This document shows positions 37,712-48,964 of a DNA stretch of 64,000 nt, in pieces (position 1 is the stretch's first letter; every line of letters begins with the position of its first letter). This DNA is from Gordionus sp. m RMFG-2023. Its lineage: Eukaryota > Nematomorpha > Gordioida > Chordodea > Parachordodidae. The notes under the pieces were generated by a model. That model was not told the origin of the DNA. It did no database searches and saw only the letters and a program-made list of their open reading frames with translations. The translations under genes and the position numbers were made by a program. The stretch covers positions 16,147,666-16,211,665 of the forward strand of contig NC_088778.1 in NCBI RefSeq assembly GCF_954871325.1. Direction: 5' to 3'.

Positions 37712-38332
37712 CTACCCATAAATCAAGAAAAAATTAACCCCCAATTTCGCCTTTCCCAACACAGCGACTTCCGACCCATCAAACTGCCTGACACACATAG
37801 CCTCTTTTTCCAGTTTACCCCCAGGCCAATACTTATAAAAATTCTCCTGCGACATTAGAGAAATACTAGCCCCGGTGTCAAATAGCATTTCTATATTCCT
37901 ATGATCAATCCTCAAACTAACCCTCGGACACAAACATGGTCCATCTAATTTTTCCGTCATTAAAATATCATATGTTTTAATCGGAGAATCAGCGTTTATT
38001 TTATCTAAAATAATAATTTCATTGGCATTCTCATTGCCCCTTAAATTCAACTCGGAATTCAAATTTTTATTACTGACAATTACATTTCTCTTACCAAGAT
38101 TTGTGGGACATCTTTCCCAAATAAAATTCTTAACATCCCTTCTAAAAGAATAACGAACAACATTCCTCGGATATTGTTCCAACCTAAATCGACTAACCTC
38201 CCTCTCAAGGAAATTACGAGAATGATTTCTTATTTTAATTCTATCATTTCCCTCATTTCGACTAATAATATTAAATGTTTTATTATACAAATTTTTCCGA
38301 ACTCTCGGAGCCCCGACTCCTATATGATTCAC
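37712..38332 (-). pseudogene. Aspartic protease part of the gypsy-type element
   Basis: IEMLFDTGASISLM is the retroviral-type aspartic protease active-site motif (DTGA). The N-terminal 130 residues are basic and asparagine-rich with no domain I know. It lies between the zinc-knuckle ORF and reverse transcriptase. Confidence 0.7.
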
Positions 38333-38347
38333 CTTCCAATCATATAG

Positions 38348-39097
38348 TCAACACGAATTACGTGATACTTCCATGCAGTCCCCAGCTACATGTCCCGGCC
38401 TTTTACATTTAAAACATAATCTGGCCCCATTTAAACTAACCATTTTTACATTAGCATTTCCTATTTCAGGTCTCTTTAACGGAAATCCATCTTTAAACCT
38501 TTGCTCTGGGACTACGCAGGTATCCCTTTTATGTCCTCGCCATCCGCAACGATGGCAAATGATCATTTCCACAAATCTTTTATTTTCCTCGTAATCATTA
38601 AATTTCTTATTCATATTTCTATCACTCACCTGGCTCTTAACCGGACCTTTGCTCTCCTTCATCAACGCATTGATGGCTTCTTTCATTTCTTTCATTTCCA
38701 GGAGGATCCTATCTGACCTCTCCCCAACATTTCCAGCCTTGATTTCCTCTAAAACATCTTTTAGATTACTTTCCAAGTCTGCTATTTTCTTCCCATAAAT
38801 ATCCGATATTAAATTAAAATACGTTTCCTCCATTTTCTTTTTATAAACATCTGACACCGCAGTGTCCTTCTTCCAATTGCAATACATGCCTGCCAGTACC
38901 GCAGTACCCCTTTTTACCAACAATTTCAATATAATAATCAATAAATACATCATTAATAATATTCCCACAGTAATCAACTGTTTACCTAAATCCAATTCAT
39001 TAAAGTTCTTATACATAACTTTATAACCCAATTCCTTATAAAAGAGAATCTTATCCCCAAAACTATGCTCCCCACTAGGCCTAAAAAAATAAACCAT
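38348..39097 (-). pseudogene. First ORF with membrane helix and zinc knuckles
   Basis: The frame has a strongly hydrophobic segment of about 22 residues near positions 42-63 (VGILLMMYLLIIILKLLV), a charged, probably coiled-coil middle (DLESNLKDVLEEIKAGN), and two C-terminal zinc knuckles (CHRCGWRGHKRDTC and CFKCKRPGHVAGDC). Knuckles before a protease argue for a Gag-like role. A transmembrane helix ahead of them is not usual for Ty3/gypsy Gag. The fossil at 47,270-50,760 shows the same plan. Confidence 0.6.
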
Positions 39098-40029
39098 TTG
39101 CTCATAAATTTTTAATTAATACTAATAATCAATTACAAAAATTTAAATATTTGTAGAAAATATTAATACAGGACCTTAAATAAAAACTTCTCTATCAGAA
39201 TCGTATAATGATTAGTACAAATGCGCAGTCAAAAATTCTTAAAAAAATTATATAATTAAAAATTTTTTGTTTTACCTTCTAAACCGAATAACTCCTAGGA
39301 AACTATCAGCGTCACAAGACACCACTAAAAAAAAACCTACAAACACAAACTAAAACAAATCTAAATCTACCCAACAAATTCCCGGAACTCAACCAAACTT
39401 TCTAACAAACGAATCGTCAAGAATTATAGGAAATTATCAAATCAAAAGACAAATAAAACTACAATATAAATCCAACAATTTTATTCAAAAGAAAATTCAT
39501 TTCTTTAAAAAAATATCCCTAATTTTTATAAAAATTAATTAATTTCATCAAAAAAAATAAATAATAATCCACATATAATATATTACATCTAATTTTTCTA
39601 TCCAATCAACCTTATTTTAATCGGTTGATTGGCATTTCGCGTAAACAAAAAAATATAAAATGTACGTATTTACAAATACGACAGTGAGGAAGAATGTATT
39701 GAATTTAAATGAAAGATAAATATATAAGTTTTGGGTTTATTAATTAATTATGGTTCTGTTGACCAGATATAAATGAAGTAATGATTATTTTTAAATTAGG
39801 ATTTTTGTTTTTTTTGAAATGTGTAAAAGTATTTTGGTAAATGAATGATATAAAAAATATTGTAGTTCTTTTTAGTTTTATATTTTTATTTATTTTTTGT
39901 TGTAAATTAATGTATGTGGGTATTAACAATTACAGGTTGATTTGATATGGTTTTGTGATAGGAAATATTTTTGAAACTATATAAGGGTAATTGTTAATGA
40001 AAGGAGATGAAGGAGTTATGAATATATAT

Positions 40030-40560
40030 ATACATAGTGAGAGTGAAAATATTTGAAAGGTTTTATTTAATTTGGTTGTGACCATAAATTTTACCAGTGA
40101 GAGTGAAAATATTGGAGATGTTTTATTAAATATGGTGGTGACCATAAATTTTTACTTTGGGTATGAATGATTTTTACAATATGTAACAGATTATTAAAAT
40201 ATAAAAAGAAAAAAATTTATATTACCTAAATTTTTGCATATGTATTATATTCTTATAATTATTATTTTATATGATATATAAATTAATTTATATTACATAG
40301 ATTTTTGCATATGTAGTATATTTTTATTATTGTTATTTTATATGATATAATTGTGAAAAAGAAGATGAAAAGAATTTTTTTTAAAAAATGAAAAGAATAA
40401 AAAAAAATGAAAGGGAAAAGAATAAAAAAAAATAATGAAAGAGAAAAGAATATAAAAAAAATGAAAGGAAAAGAATTTAAAAAAAATGAATTAAAAAAAA
40501 TGGAAAAAGGTAATAGAATTTTTTTAAAAAAGATAAAGTAAAAGGAATAAAAAAAAAAGA
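40030..40560. repeat. Short duplications and an A/G-rich tract
   Basis: A ~63-bp unit (GTGAGAGTGAAAATATTTGA to GACCATAAATTTT) is duplicated at 40,038-40,155. A ~95-bp unit (TTTATATTACCTAAATTTTTGCATA) is duplicated at 40,213-40,340. From 40,355 to 40,560 the plus strand is mostly AAAGAA-type purines. All lie in surviving interior of the LTR element that spans 16,327-41,455. Confidence 0.55.
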
Positions 40561-40574
40561 GGAGTGAACAGTAA

Positions 40575-40955
40575 GAGGAGACAAAGCTACCAAAGGTGAA
40601 GATGAAAATTAGAGTGAACAAGTGAATGATGATACAAATATGACACAAGCAATTGGGTGATGATGATACAAATATGACACAAGCAATTGGGTGATATGAT
40701 GAATGGGTTGAAGGATGAAAGTTACAAGATAACAACGAGATAGACAATGATTTATAAGATATCTACAAAATGACACAAACAACTGGGTGATATGATGAAT
40801 GGGTTGAATGATGAGAATTACAAGTTAACAACAAGAGGGGACAATGATTTATAAGATATGTACAAAGATGGAACAAACAATTGGGTGATATGATGAATGA
40901 GTTGAATGATGAAGGTTACAAGATAACAACAAGAGTGGACGATGATTTTTAAAAT
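40575..40955. repeat. ~115-bp minisatellite, about three copies
   Basis: GGGTGATATGATGAATGGGT, then TTACAAGATAACAACAAGAG and GACAATGATTTATAAGATAT, recur at about 40,690, 40,787 and 40,886. The first unit is preceded by two 36-bp copies of GATACAAATATGACACAAGC followed by AATTGGGTGAT. It lies upstream of the purine tract and right LTR of the spanning element. No coding potential is evident. Confidence 0.7.
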
Positions 40956-42064
40956 TTTAATTGTTGTGTTAACATAATATTATATAAAAATGCTATGCTA
41001 GATCATTATTGTAAGGGACTATGGATATTTGCATTGATGTATGTGTATGTCATATGCAAGGTATGTATTATTAATAACTATGGTCGTGTGATTTCAAAGA
41101 ATGGATCTGGTTTATATGGAGAACAATACATAGCCAGTAGTCAGAGGTTGTTATGGTTCTGATTGCTTTACCCGTAGTGTCCAGAAATTATTTTATGAAA
41201 AAGATATAGTGTGTTTAAAAATTATAAATCGACAGACATCATTTCCCATATAATATGACCTTGTAGGCTTGATTAAAGTGGGGAGATGTTGTAATTAAAG
41301 TTTTATTTTGTTATAAATTTTGATATCAAGAATATGTTAATAAATTATTATTCGGATGATTAAGATTTTGATGAAGATGAAATAAATTCTTTTGTTCTTT
41401 AAGTTATAAAATATATAATATTATAATAGCCTCTCTTTGTCACCGTTTATAATAATCATATCACTCTGGATCTTATTTTATAGTTAAAAAATGTTTCATT
41501 TCTAATATGGCATCCTTGCCGTGTAAATAACTCAAAACTACAATATATTTGCCTAATTTCTTCTAAAGATTTTTACTATTTTTATTTTATCAATCTATCT
41601 AACATAATAAATTATGATATGGGTTACCATCGTGAGTGTCATGACCTTTTGTCAATGTAACTTGCTAAAATTATATAGCCTTATGTGGTTTTTAAAAACC
41701 ATTATCAATTGAGGCATATATATGAATTAATTAACCTTTTTTATCACTTGTAATTATTTACGCAAAATTCTTTTATATCAGCAATCGAAAATATTTTATA
41801 CTGTATTAAATAGATTTTGTATTAAAAAATATTATTTTTAGAAATTTATTGTATTGTTTTAAATATTTATATGCTAGTTTATTTTGTATGCAAAATATTA
41901 TAAATGACAAAATAATTCAGAATAACTGTCTAGAATTAGCGTATTTTAAAAATGTATAATATATTAATATAAAACACGGCCAAAGGCCCGCAAATTAGGG
42001 GGTAGGGGGCGAAGCCTCCCATATAATTTTTTTTAACTGAGTTCCCTGAGATCAGATCTAAGCT

Positions 42065-42390
42065 TGCTATAAGAATAAGATTGTCTACCTCCTTTTAAAT
42101 TAAATTTAAAAATAGAGCCGCTTATAAAACAAATATAAGTTTACTCAACGACTATGATTGTATTGTATGCAATATATAAGTTAGGTTGATGTTTAGCAAT
42201 CTATTTATGCATATTAAATAAGTCTATAATAATATTAAATAAATTTTTACATCAATTGCCATATTTTATCGAAAAATTTAATTCGTAACCCTTCAAAATA
42301 TTTAGTTTACCACCTGTAGATATCCACCTTCCTTAAAATTTAGAAGCAAACTGCCCCCCTTCCCATTCTAATATAGACACTATGCGAGTT
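42065..42390. mobile_element. Degraded relative of the MITE at 18,613
   Basis: GCAATATATAAGTTAGGTTGATG, the C-rich block near 42,350 and the ending ATATAGACACTAT resemble the right half of 18,613-19,166 (GCAATATATAGATTTGGTCG, CATGTAGACGCTGTA). The left end is not recognisable. A run of 14 G follows at 42,404-42,417. Confidence 0.35.
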
Positions 42391-42523
42391 TCTCAATGAA
42401 GGTGGGGGGGGGGGGGGTTAGGGATTCATTACCATCCAATAACTAAAACAGTAACTAAATTAAGTTTATTTTACTTTAAAGTTTGGTTTCTATTGGAAGG
42501 CGTTTAGAAATATTTGTATAGAT

Positions 42524-42686
42524 CAGGGGCGTCACTAGCCATTACAATCTTATGCGTCTAAAAAACATATTTTTTAAATTATTTGTAAAATTACTTCTTT
42601 TTTTTAGCTAAAATTATCAAAATTACATTGGATATAAAATTCCAAAATTTTGTCCCCTCACCCTCCTCCCACCCCGGACGCTACTG
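42524..42686. mobile_element. 163-bp hAT-like MITE
   Basis: The ends CAGGGGCGTCACTAGCC and, inverted, CAGTAGCGTCCGGGG resemble those of element X. The 8-bp flanks GTATAGAT and GAATGGAT agree at six positions, as an old duplication would. The interior is AT-rich without coding capacity. It may be a short deletion derivative of X. Confidence 0.5.
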
Positions 42687-42871
42687 GAATGGATTAAATT
42701 TTGTAATATTTAAGTTTAATAAAATTCTAAAATAAATATAAATAACCGTCATTTAACTGTCTTTTTCAATTAATACTCCTTCAAAATGTAACTCATAGTT
42801 TATTTATAATGATATCTTGAATACAACTCAGGATCTACAAAACACTCACAATATTGTTAGAATGGATAAAA

Positions 42872-45143
42872 ATGGGCAATTGTCTTAAAATATCAAGATC
42901 AGAAAACGAATCATTATTAATAGAAGACTCCAATGATCACATAAATCAAAATCATGGAACTGATGAAAGGGTATTTATTATATATAAAATAATTCAATAT
43001 TGTCATTGATAGAATTCCAATCCAATTATATATTATCCATCTCCTAATATCACCAGAACTGCGAATCAACTTACAGAGGAGGAACAAGTTAAAATTGCAA
43101 AGAGAATAGGGTTGATCCAGCATTTGCCCCGTGGCAAATATGATGATCTGAACAAAATAGACAAAGAGTTTGAAAAAATTATTTGTTTTATTTTAATTAA
43201 AAGCAAATAGAGTGATATATACACACCTCCATGTGATAACAATGCCAATTTTTTAAAATATACTCCTTTGAAAAAAAAAATTTTTTTATTACCATCACCA
43301 CAAATATATTTATGATTATTAATTTAAACTCTTAAAATATCTTTCAATGTTAATGAAACATGTAGTCATAATTAATTTAATTGTATGTCCTTATTCTTCA
43401 TAAGTATATATGTCAAAAAAATTTTTTTAAAAATTTGAATAGTATTAAAAGGTTTAAAATAATAATGAAATCATATGTTAAATTTTTGAAATTTTCTAAA
43501 ATTATATTTTGACATGTTTTTATATTTAAAAAAAGCTTTCTTTTTTTTGATAAAGTTTTAAAAATCTGCAATCAAATTTTTTGATTGGACATGGCCTAAT
43601 AAAGTTTATTTTGCAACAAAATTTAGCAAGTAAAAGCAGGAAAAAATTATTAACAATACAATGCTTTCTTATCTGTTTAAAAATTTGTTTATAATTTTTT
43701 TATCAATTTATGGCAATGCAGGCATTAAAAAAATGGACATCAGTTAAAAATGAAAGTATTAACCAGGGATCCAAACTGAAATAAATATTGGTTTGGGTTC
43801 AGGTTTGGATAAAAATAATGGTTCAGGTTCGGTTCATAAAAAATTAAAATATCGGTTCAGTTCAAACCTCTAAAAACTGGTTTGAACGTTTTTGATTCAA
43901 CCCTACTTTCGAATTTTGTATAGGGAAAATATTTTTTTATTTTATCATTAATTTAAAAAACAATAAAACTTTTTATTAATTGCACATTATAAAATAATAT
44001 TTAATTTATAAATATAAAAATAAATATCAATGTAATTTAATATGAACAATATTTTACTTTTTTTTACTTAAATTTTTTTTATTAAGTCGCACAATTAATA
44101 TATTTTCAAAATTCGTCCAACTCAAATTACACCTATAAGGAGATAATATAAATTTAATTGTTGAAAAACATCTTTCAACACTAACTTGGGTAGCCGGCAC
44201 TGCCAATATGATATCAGATTTGATATGTCATAATAATAATATTTTGGATTTAATTTTTCTCTAAGCATTATAATTTATAAGCTTGAAATATTTAAAAAAT
44301 GTTGAAAATGACAATATACTAAAGTTTATAAAAATTAGGACAGACACTTATCAATCAAATGTGATTTGATAATAATCTTTAAAATAATTTGAATATAATT
44401 GAAATTTTTTTAAAATGCTAATAATAACTTACATATTATTTTATAAGAATAAAATCATGAGGCTCGAACCAATTCAGAGGCATTTTAGCGGTTTGGTTCA
44501 GGTTCAGCTAGAATTTTTTTAGCGGTTTAGGTTCAGTTCAGGTTTGATAAAAAATATCGGTTTTTAACGGTTCGGTTTGGATCCCTGGTATTAACTGATA
44601 CTGCAAGTATCACTCAATTGCATATTTGATTATTTTATATTTAATAATAGTTAATTATATTTTTGATTTTATTTATCAATATTGTGGAAATATTAAACTT
44701 GGAAATTAATCATGAATATTAAGTATATTCCTTTTTGAATTAATTTGCCTTTGGCTAAAGGTAAATATAAGAATAACTAGGATTTGTTTATCTCTATGAC
44801 AAATAGAAATAATCCTTACCATACTACTATAAGTTTAAATATATATTCATTGAACTTACTAAAAAAACTGATGTTAAATCCATATTTGTATTATAATGTA
44901 GTAAAATATATATTATTAAATTAATTTAAGATATTTTAAATAATCCTAATAAATTTGAAAAGATGTGTGATTTGTATGGTTGAATTTGTGAAAGATGAAG
45001 AAATACGTTATCTACCTTGTATGCATATATACCATTCAAAATGTATTGATGACTGGCTAATGCGATCATTTACTTGCCCTTCTTGTATGGAACCAGTTGA
45101 TGCTGCACTTCTAACTAGCTATGAATCATCTATGTTTAATTGA
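42872..45143 (+). CDS. RNF11: RING finger protein 11
   Basis: Three exons: 42,872-42,970, 43,013-43,167 and 44,963-45,143, giving 144 residues (human RNF11 has 154). Intron 1 is 42 nt (GTATTT…GATAG) and intron 2 is 1,795 nt and holds a hAT element. The start MGNCLK keeps the myristoylated Gly2 and palmitoylated Cys of the family. The middle reads QLTEEEQVKIAKRIGLIQHL. The C-terminal RING-H2 (ECVICM…LPCMHIYHSKCIDDW…CPSC) is nearly identical to human, ending EPVDAALL. RNF11 is a membrane-attached adaptor and E3 ligase of the endosome that works with NEDD4-type ligases and A20. The PPPPYQEQ stretch of the human protein, with its NEDD4-binding PPxY, is absent here. The joint D-K-E-C across intron 2 uses a GTTTGA donor and agrees with the human residues. 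This is the best-supported host gene in the window. Confidence 0.92.
43764..44587 (-). mobile_element. hAT deletion derivative in RNF11 intron 2
   Basis: The inverted ends CAGGGATCCAAAC and GTTTGGATCCCTG are perfect, and 8-bp duplications GTATTAAC flank them exactly (43,756-43,763 and 44,588-44,595). The subterminal regions are rich in GGTTCAGGTTCGG repeats. On the minus strand, about 44,083-44,229, an open stretch reads ILAVPATQVSVERCFSTIKF, then NLSWTNFENILIV, the end of the hAT dimerisation domain. The rest of the transposase is gone. It is cleanly inside the intron, oriented against the gene, and young enough to keep perfect ends. Confidence 0.88.
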
Positions 45144-45807
45144 GATTATCCACTTACACTCACATTTCTCAAAAATATTTAAAACCAAGGACCTTTAATT
45201 GATCTACTTTGTTATATTTATATTGATTATATTTATTTATTATAAATGTTCAGATTATATTATGAAATTATTATGTATTTATATTTAAATTATACCATAA
45301 TTAGTCATCAAAAACATAGTTAATATGACTATTAAAATATTACTTATTTATTAATATATTTTAAAAAAATTGACAAGATAAATTATATCACACCGTATAA
45401 ACTTTTGCCCACTAATTGATGTGTTTTTAATATGAATGGTTTTTTAAATATTTTTTATATGATTTTTAATTAACTGGAAAAAAATTTTTGCAGAATAATT
45501 GTAATCTATTTATATGATATTTATTAAAATAAAATATTTAAATATAAATGATAATTTTATGGGTGATAATGATCTTTTGTGATTGAAAGTATTTTCTCAA
45601 AAAACTTTTCTATAATTAATTTTTTTTTCATTTATGTAAATTCCTTTTTGCTTAAATTTCAAATAAATAAGTAACTAGCAATATATTTGACCTATTTTTG
45701 ATTATAGAACATCTCTTGCATTATAAAAATGTTTGATATGGAAGGTGCAAAATACTTTTATTGGCCAGGCTTAAAGTTCAAAAAAAAGAAGCTTCATAAA
45801 GAAATCA
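45144..45807. other. AT-rich spacer after RNF11
   Basis: No gene is visible. The RNF11 3' untranslated region probably lies at the start, but I see no clear AATAAA close to the stop codon. Confidence 0.4.
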
Positions 45808-46112
45808 TTACAGGCTGGGTTGAACAATTTGTAAAAAATATTTTGCAGACTGAAAAGTCTTTGACCAATCACCTGTTTTATCAAATCTAATATCTGTGAT
45901 TGGATGAAAATGATCCTTCTTTTTTTCAATCTTCAAAGTAAGTCTACCTTCTTTTCTATCATTTTCTTTTCCAAACACCATCAATCCTTTAGCTATCTGA
46001 GCTTTAAATACTAAAAGAGATACATGTTTACTATTTTTCTGTTTCATGTGGCGTCTATAGAGCATGAATTCACCCCGCTCATACCACCATTATAGTCTTG
46101 AATTATGACCGG
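45808..46112 (-). pseudogene. piggyBac transposase C-terminal remnant
   Basis: The minus strand reads IQDYNGGMSGVN near 46,080-46,103, a degraded form of the piggyBac DYN..MGGVD motif. Then, in another frame after an internal deletion, it reads FMLYRRHMKQKNSKHVSLLV followed by FKAQIAKGLMVFGK and HPITDIRFDKTGDWS. These match the stretch of PGBD-type transposases just before the C-terminal cysteine-rich domain. DITDRE-type catalytic parts, TTAA ends and the cysteine-rich tail are not seen. Confidence 0.65.
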
Positions 46113-46201
46113 AATTTCGATATCGATAAAAGATTCATCAGATACCGACCATCTCGTTCGTGATATGGGATTAATACCCATAAATGAGATATGATAATAA
46201 C

Positions 46202-46730
46202 TAGTGTTGTAAACGAACACGTTCGTGAACCAAGATCGTTTTTTTGAAAAAAATGATGAACGGCCTTCCTTTTATTTTTGATTAACTTTGAATGTTCCTT
46301 ATTTATGACGAACGCGTTCGAATTTAACCTTGTTCAATTTTAAAAACACATTTTAATTTTATTTAAAAAATTTAATATTAATTCGAATTTTCAAAGAAAA
46401 AGTCTCATATTTTTTAATCAGCTGTTTTTCCTTTTTCACATTTCACTTTTTTAACAAGCCATTATTATAGTTTATTAATTTAAATATTGTTTATATTTTA
46501 TTTCAATAGATTAGTGTAATCATGGATATTATTTCGTTATCATCCTCTGATTCTGAAAATTTAAAATCAGATGAATTTACATTGCCCTGATTCAAATATG
46601 TTAAATATTTTACAGTAACATCCTATATCAAAGGAATTCAATATTTACCAAATGTAAAATGTGCCAAAAAAGTTTTACATCAGTTTCAAAATCTTCAAGT
46701 TCCAATTTAAAACGACATTTGATTGCAATA
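46202..46730 (+). mobile_element. 5' part of a hAT element with BED finger
   Basis: The end TAGTGTTGTAAACGAACACG begins a region with inverted GAACACGTTCG/GAACGCGTTCG subterminal motifs. An ATG at 46,522 opens MDIISLSSSDSENLKSDEF, a short acidic lead, and after a stop the sequence gives KCKMCQKSFTSVSK, then SSSNLKRHL (46,650-46,721), a BED-type zinc finger that anchors hAT transposases to DNA. The rest of the transposase and the right end are absent. Confidence 0.6.
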
Positions 46731-47269
46731 TTAATTATTTTATTTTATATAATATAACTTAGTAAAATCCTTAAATTTGAAGAAAAAATGCATTTGGGCT
46801 ATTTGACTCATACAATAACGATAGTTATTTAAAAATTAAAAAAATTAGTGGCCTTTGTTTCCGTTGTTAAATAAAATACTGCGAAGAATAATATTTTTAT
46901 TACGTTGCCCGCTTATTTAGACTAATTTAGATACTACAAATTCAACTAGATACTACAAATTCAACTATTTTATTAATATTATTTAAAAATATTATAATTT
47001 TTAAAGCGAAAAAAAACTCAACTGTAAAAAAATTACAATTTCGCTTCCCTTTTATAGAGACGCAATAATCATCACAAATAATTTAATAAACTCATATCAT
47101 CATGAGTATATCCTAACTAATTTTTATATATCTAAAAATATCGTATCAAACAAAAATTAAACACGCGATCATAATAATTTAGCCAAATTTAATTATTATA
47201 AAAATAAAATGAAAATATAAATAAATACTAGTCATCATTAGTTTCTAAAATAATTGAATATATATTGAC
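46731..47269. other. AT-rich stretch, possibly an LTR
   Basis: No gene is visible. The right edge (GACGTCGGCA followed by TCTCCCCCAA) looks on the minus strand like a purine tract followed by an LTR start, so part of this may be the 3' LTR of the gypsy-type fossil at 47,270-50,760. No second copy was found to prove it. Confidence 0.35.
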
Positions 47270-48964
47270 GTCGGCATCTCCCCCAATACTAACTCACTTA
47301 GAACATTTCCCCCCTTTATCAGACCTTGGCGGCCCGAATAATTGCTGGTATTCTTCTCTCCCTACTCTCAGCTCCGGCACATCCCCCGAAATTTCTTGAA
47401 CGACTTTCTTCTTCTTTCCTCTTTTTCACTCCCCGTTCCGTGCCCGGCGTTCTCAGCTTGTCCACAGCCATAACACAAGTTCAGATCTTCAGTTTTTCTC
47501 CAGCCCTATTTCGTTTGACTTCCCAGACTTCGCTTCGTTTGGCCAATGCTCTCCACTCGCTAGCTAGTGGCTCCATATCCTTGCTAATTATCGTCGTCCT
47601 CGCCAGATGCGTTCCCAAATCGACATACCTATTCATATATTCGAAATTAACTACCCTCATATCTTCCCGATTTTCTTTTTTTACAAAAATTCTTTTCGCC
47701 CTCTCGCCCCTACTCTACCTAAATACAGCTAATAATACACTTATGTCGTTACAATGGTAATAATGTACGAATTTTTCTGCAAGAATAACTGCTTCTTTAT
47801 CAAAATATAAATTTCTTTCAAACGATAATGCTTTTCTACACCAATATAATTTGTTCTGCTGTTTCTCTTTTCTATTTTTAAGATTTATTAAAATTTTAAT
47901 CATCTACTTCCAATATTCTCTTATGTTAAACTATCAATCTCATACTCCCTTGGAAAGACAACATTTCTCTACCCCAATCACTATTTCTCTTTGTTTTTCT
48001 CTCTTAATTTAATCCAATTTAATTCGGTTGTCACTACATTAATCATCTCGCTCCCCATCGCTTCCAATTCCTTCAAACAAATTTTTTTTTTCTTTGCTTA
48101 TTCCTTTTTTTTTTATAATTATAAAATAATATCCCCTAACCTTGTTTATTCAATTTTATTTTTCTCTTTTGAACAAAATTTTTTTTTTTAAATTTCTCTA
48201 CCCCATTATTGCTTCTTTTTCTTTTCTCATACTAATATAATTTCAATTAACCATGTTTATTCAATTTTATTTTCTTCTTTTGAACAAACAAAAATTTTTT
48301 CTTTTATTTATTTTACTTTTCATAACTCAATTACACTTTTAACAACATTATCAATACACAAATAACAAAACTTTCATCCTTATATTTAAAAAAAAAATAT
48401 TAAAAAAATTCTCTTCTTTTTAATAAATTAAAACTTCTATCAATGCAACGATTACATGTCTCATTAACCAGATTATTCCCTTCTATAATCATAAAATCCC
48501 GACCCAGTTTTTCCTTTTCCTTTTATCCTACCATACCGACAACAGTAACCACATCCTTTATTTGTCTCCCTTTCAACCACCCACATTGTTTGATCCTCGT
48601 TATCAATATCCCTTCAACAGTTATATTATTCATCTTCATTCGATTTCGATCCTCGCCCCAAATTTTCTTCCACTACCCTTATTGTTCAATCCTCGTTATC
48701 GACATCCCGCAATTTTATACGATTCCGCCAATTCTCTATCATTAATTCCACTTGACAGCCTCTTCCTCTTCCACCACCGTATTCTTCTTCCGCCAGTATT
48801 CCTTACTTATTTAATTTTATTTTTTATTATTTTACCAACACTTTTACTTATGCTTTAGAAAAACAATGAACAATGTTACTATTACTTTTTTTTTACACGG
48901 TTCACCATACTTATGGAGTATTTTTATTATTATATATATATATATATTTAGACATTATCTATCT

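Larger units (their letters stand above)
31356..39683 (-). mobile_element. Young Ty3/gypsy-type LTR element
   Basis: Two nearly identical LTRs (31,356-31,712 and 39,326-39,683) start TGTCGTATTTGTAAATACG on the minus strand and are flanked by a perfect 5-bp duplication GTGAG (31,351-31,355 and 39,684-39,688). A purine tract, AAAGGGGTGGCA, abuts the downstream LTR. Parts in element order are an ORF with two zinc knuckles (38,348-39,097), protease (37,712-38,332), reverse transcriptase (about 34,444-37,688), RNase H with the start of integrase (33,555-34,463), and a further zinc-knuckle ORF (31,821-32,318). It is broken by a nested LTR element, an internal inverted duplication and a few other lesions. 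The near-identical LTRs show it is young. Confidence 0.85.
16327..41455 (+). mobile_element. LTR element, ends only, filled with later insertions
   Basis: A 173-bp LTR (16,327-16,499) starts TGTTGTAATTAAAGTTTTAT and is followed by a primer-site-like TGGTGCCGAAGTGAGG. Its partner (41,287-41,455) is preceded by the purine tract AAAGTGGGGAGA. The flanks carry the 4-bp repeat TCAT (16,323-16,326 and 41,456-41,459). I therefore read the two LTRs as the ends of one plus-strand element. Internal sequence survives at about 16,500-16,893, 31,044-31,350 and 39,684-41,275, with no recognisable gag or pol. The family is unassigned. It is broken by nesting and of middle age within the nest. Confidence 0.55.
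15309..42055 (-). mobile_element. Old hAT-like element X, now a 26.7-kb nest
   Basis: One end begins CAGTGGCGTCGCTAGGAGGG at 15,309. The other end lies at 42,055, where the last ~20 bases of the terminus are missing. The outer flanks ATTTAAGC (15,301-15,308) and ATCTAAGC (42,056-42,063) differ at one position, as an aged 8-bp target duplication would. Only about 1.6 kb of X itself remains (15,309-16,326 and 41,456-42,055); the rest is later insertions. Both remaining arms match, inverted, the two ends of the younger copy at 16,902-31,035. An 8-bp duplication and these ends suggest the hAT superfamily, but no transposase is visible in X. Confidence 0.6.

Noticed and set aside
40283-40747. 154-codon minus-strand frame rich in Phe and Ser
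   Set aside because: It is the complement of an A/G-rich low-complexity tract and a minisatellite; the composition alone keeps it open.
47326-47760. 144-codon plus-strand open frame
   Set aside because: It is antisense to the knuckle-bearing segment of the minus-strand gypsy-type fossil and resembles no protein.
48443-48858. Two overlapping plus-strand frames of about 100 codons
   Set aside because: They are T/C-rich low-complexity sequence within a decayed element, with no domain.
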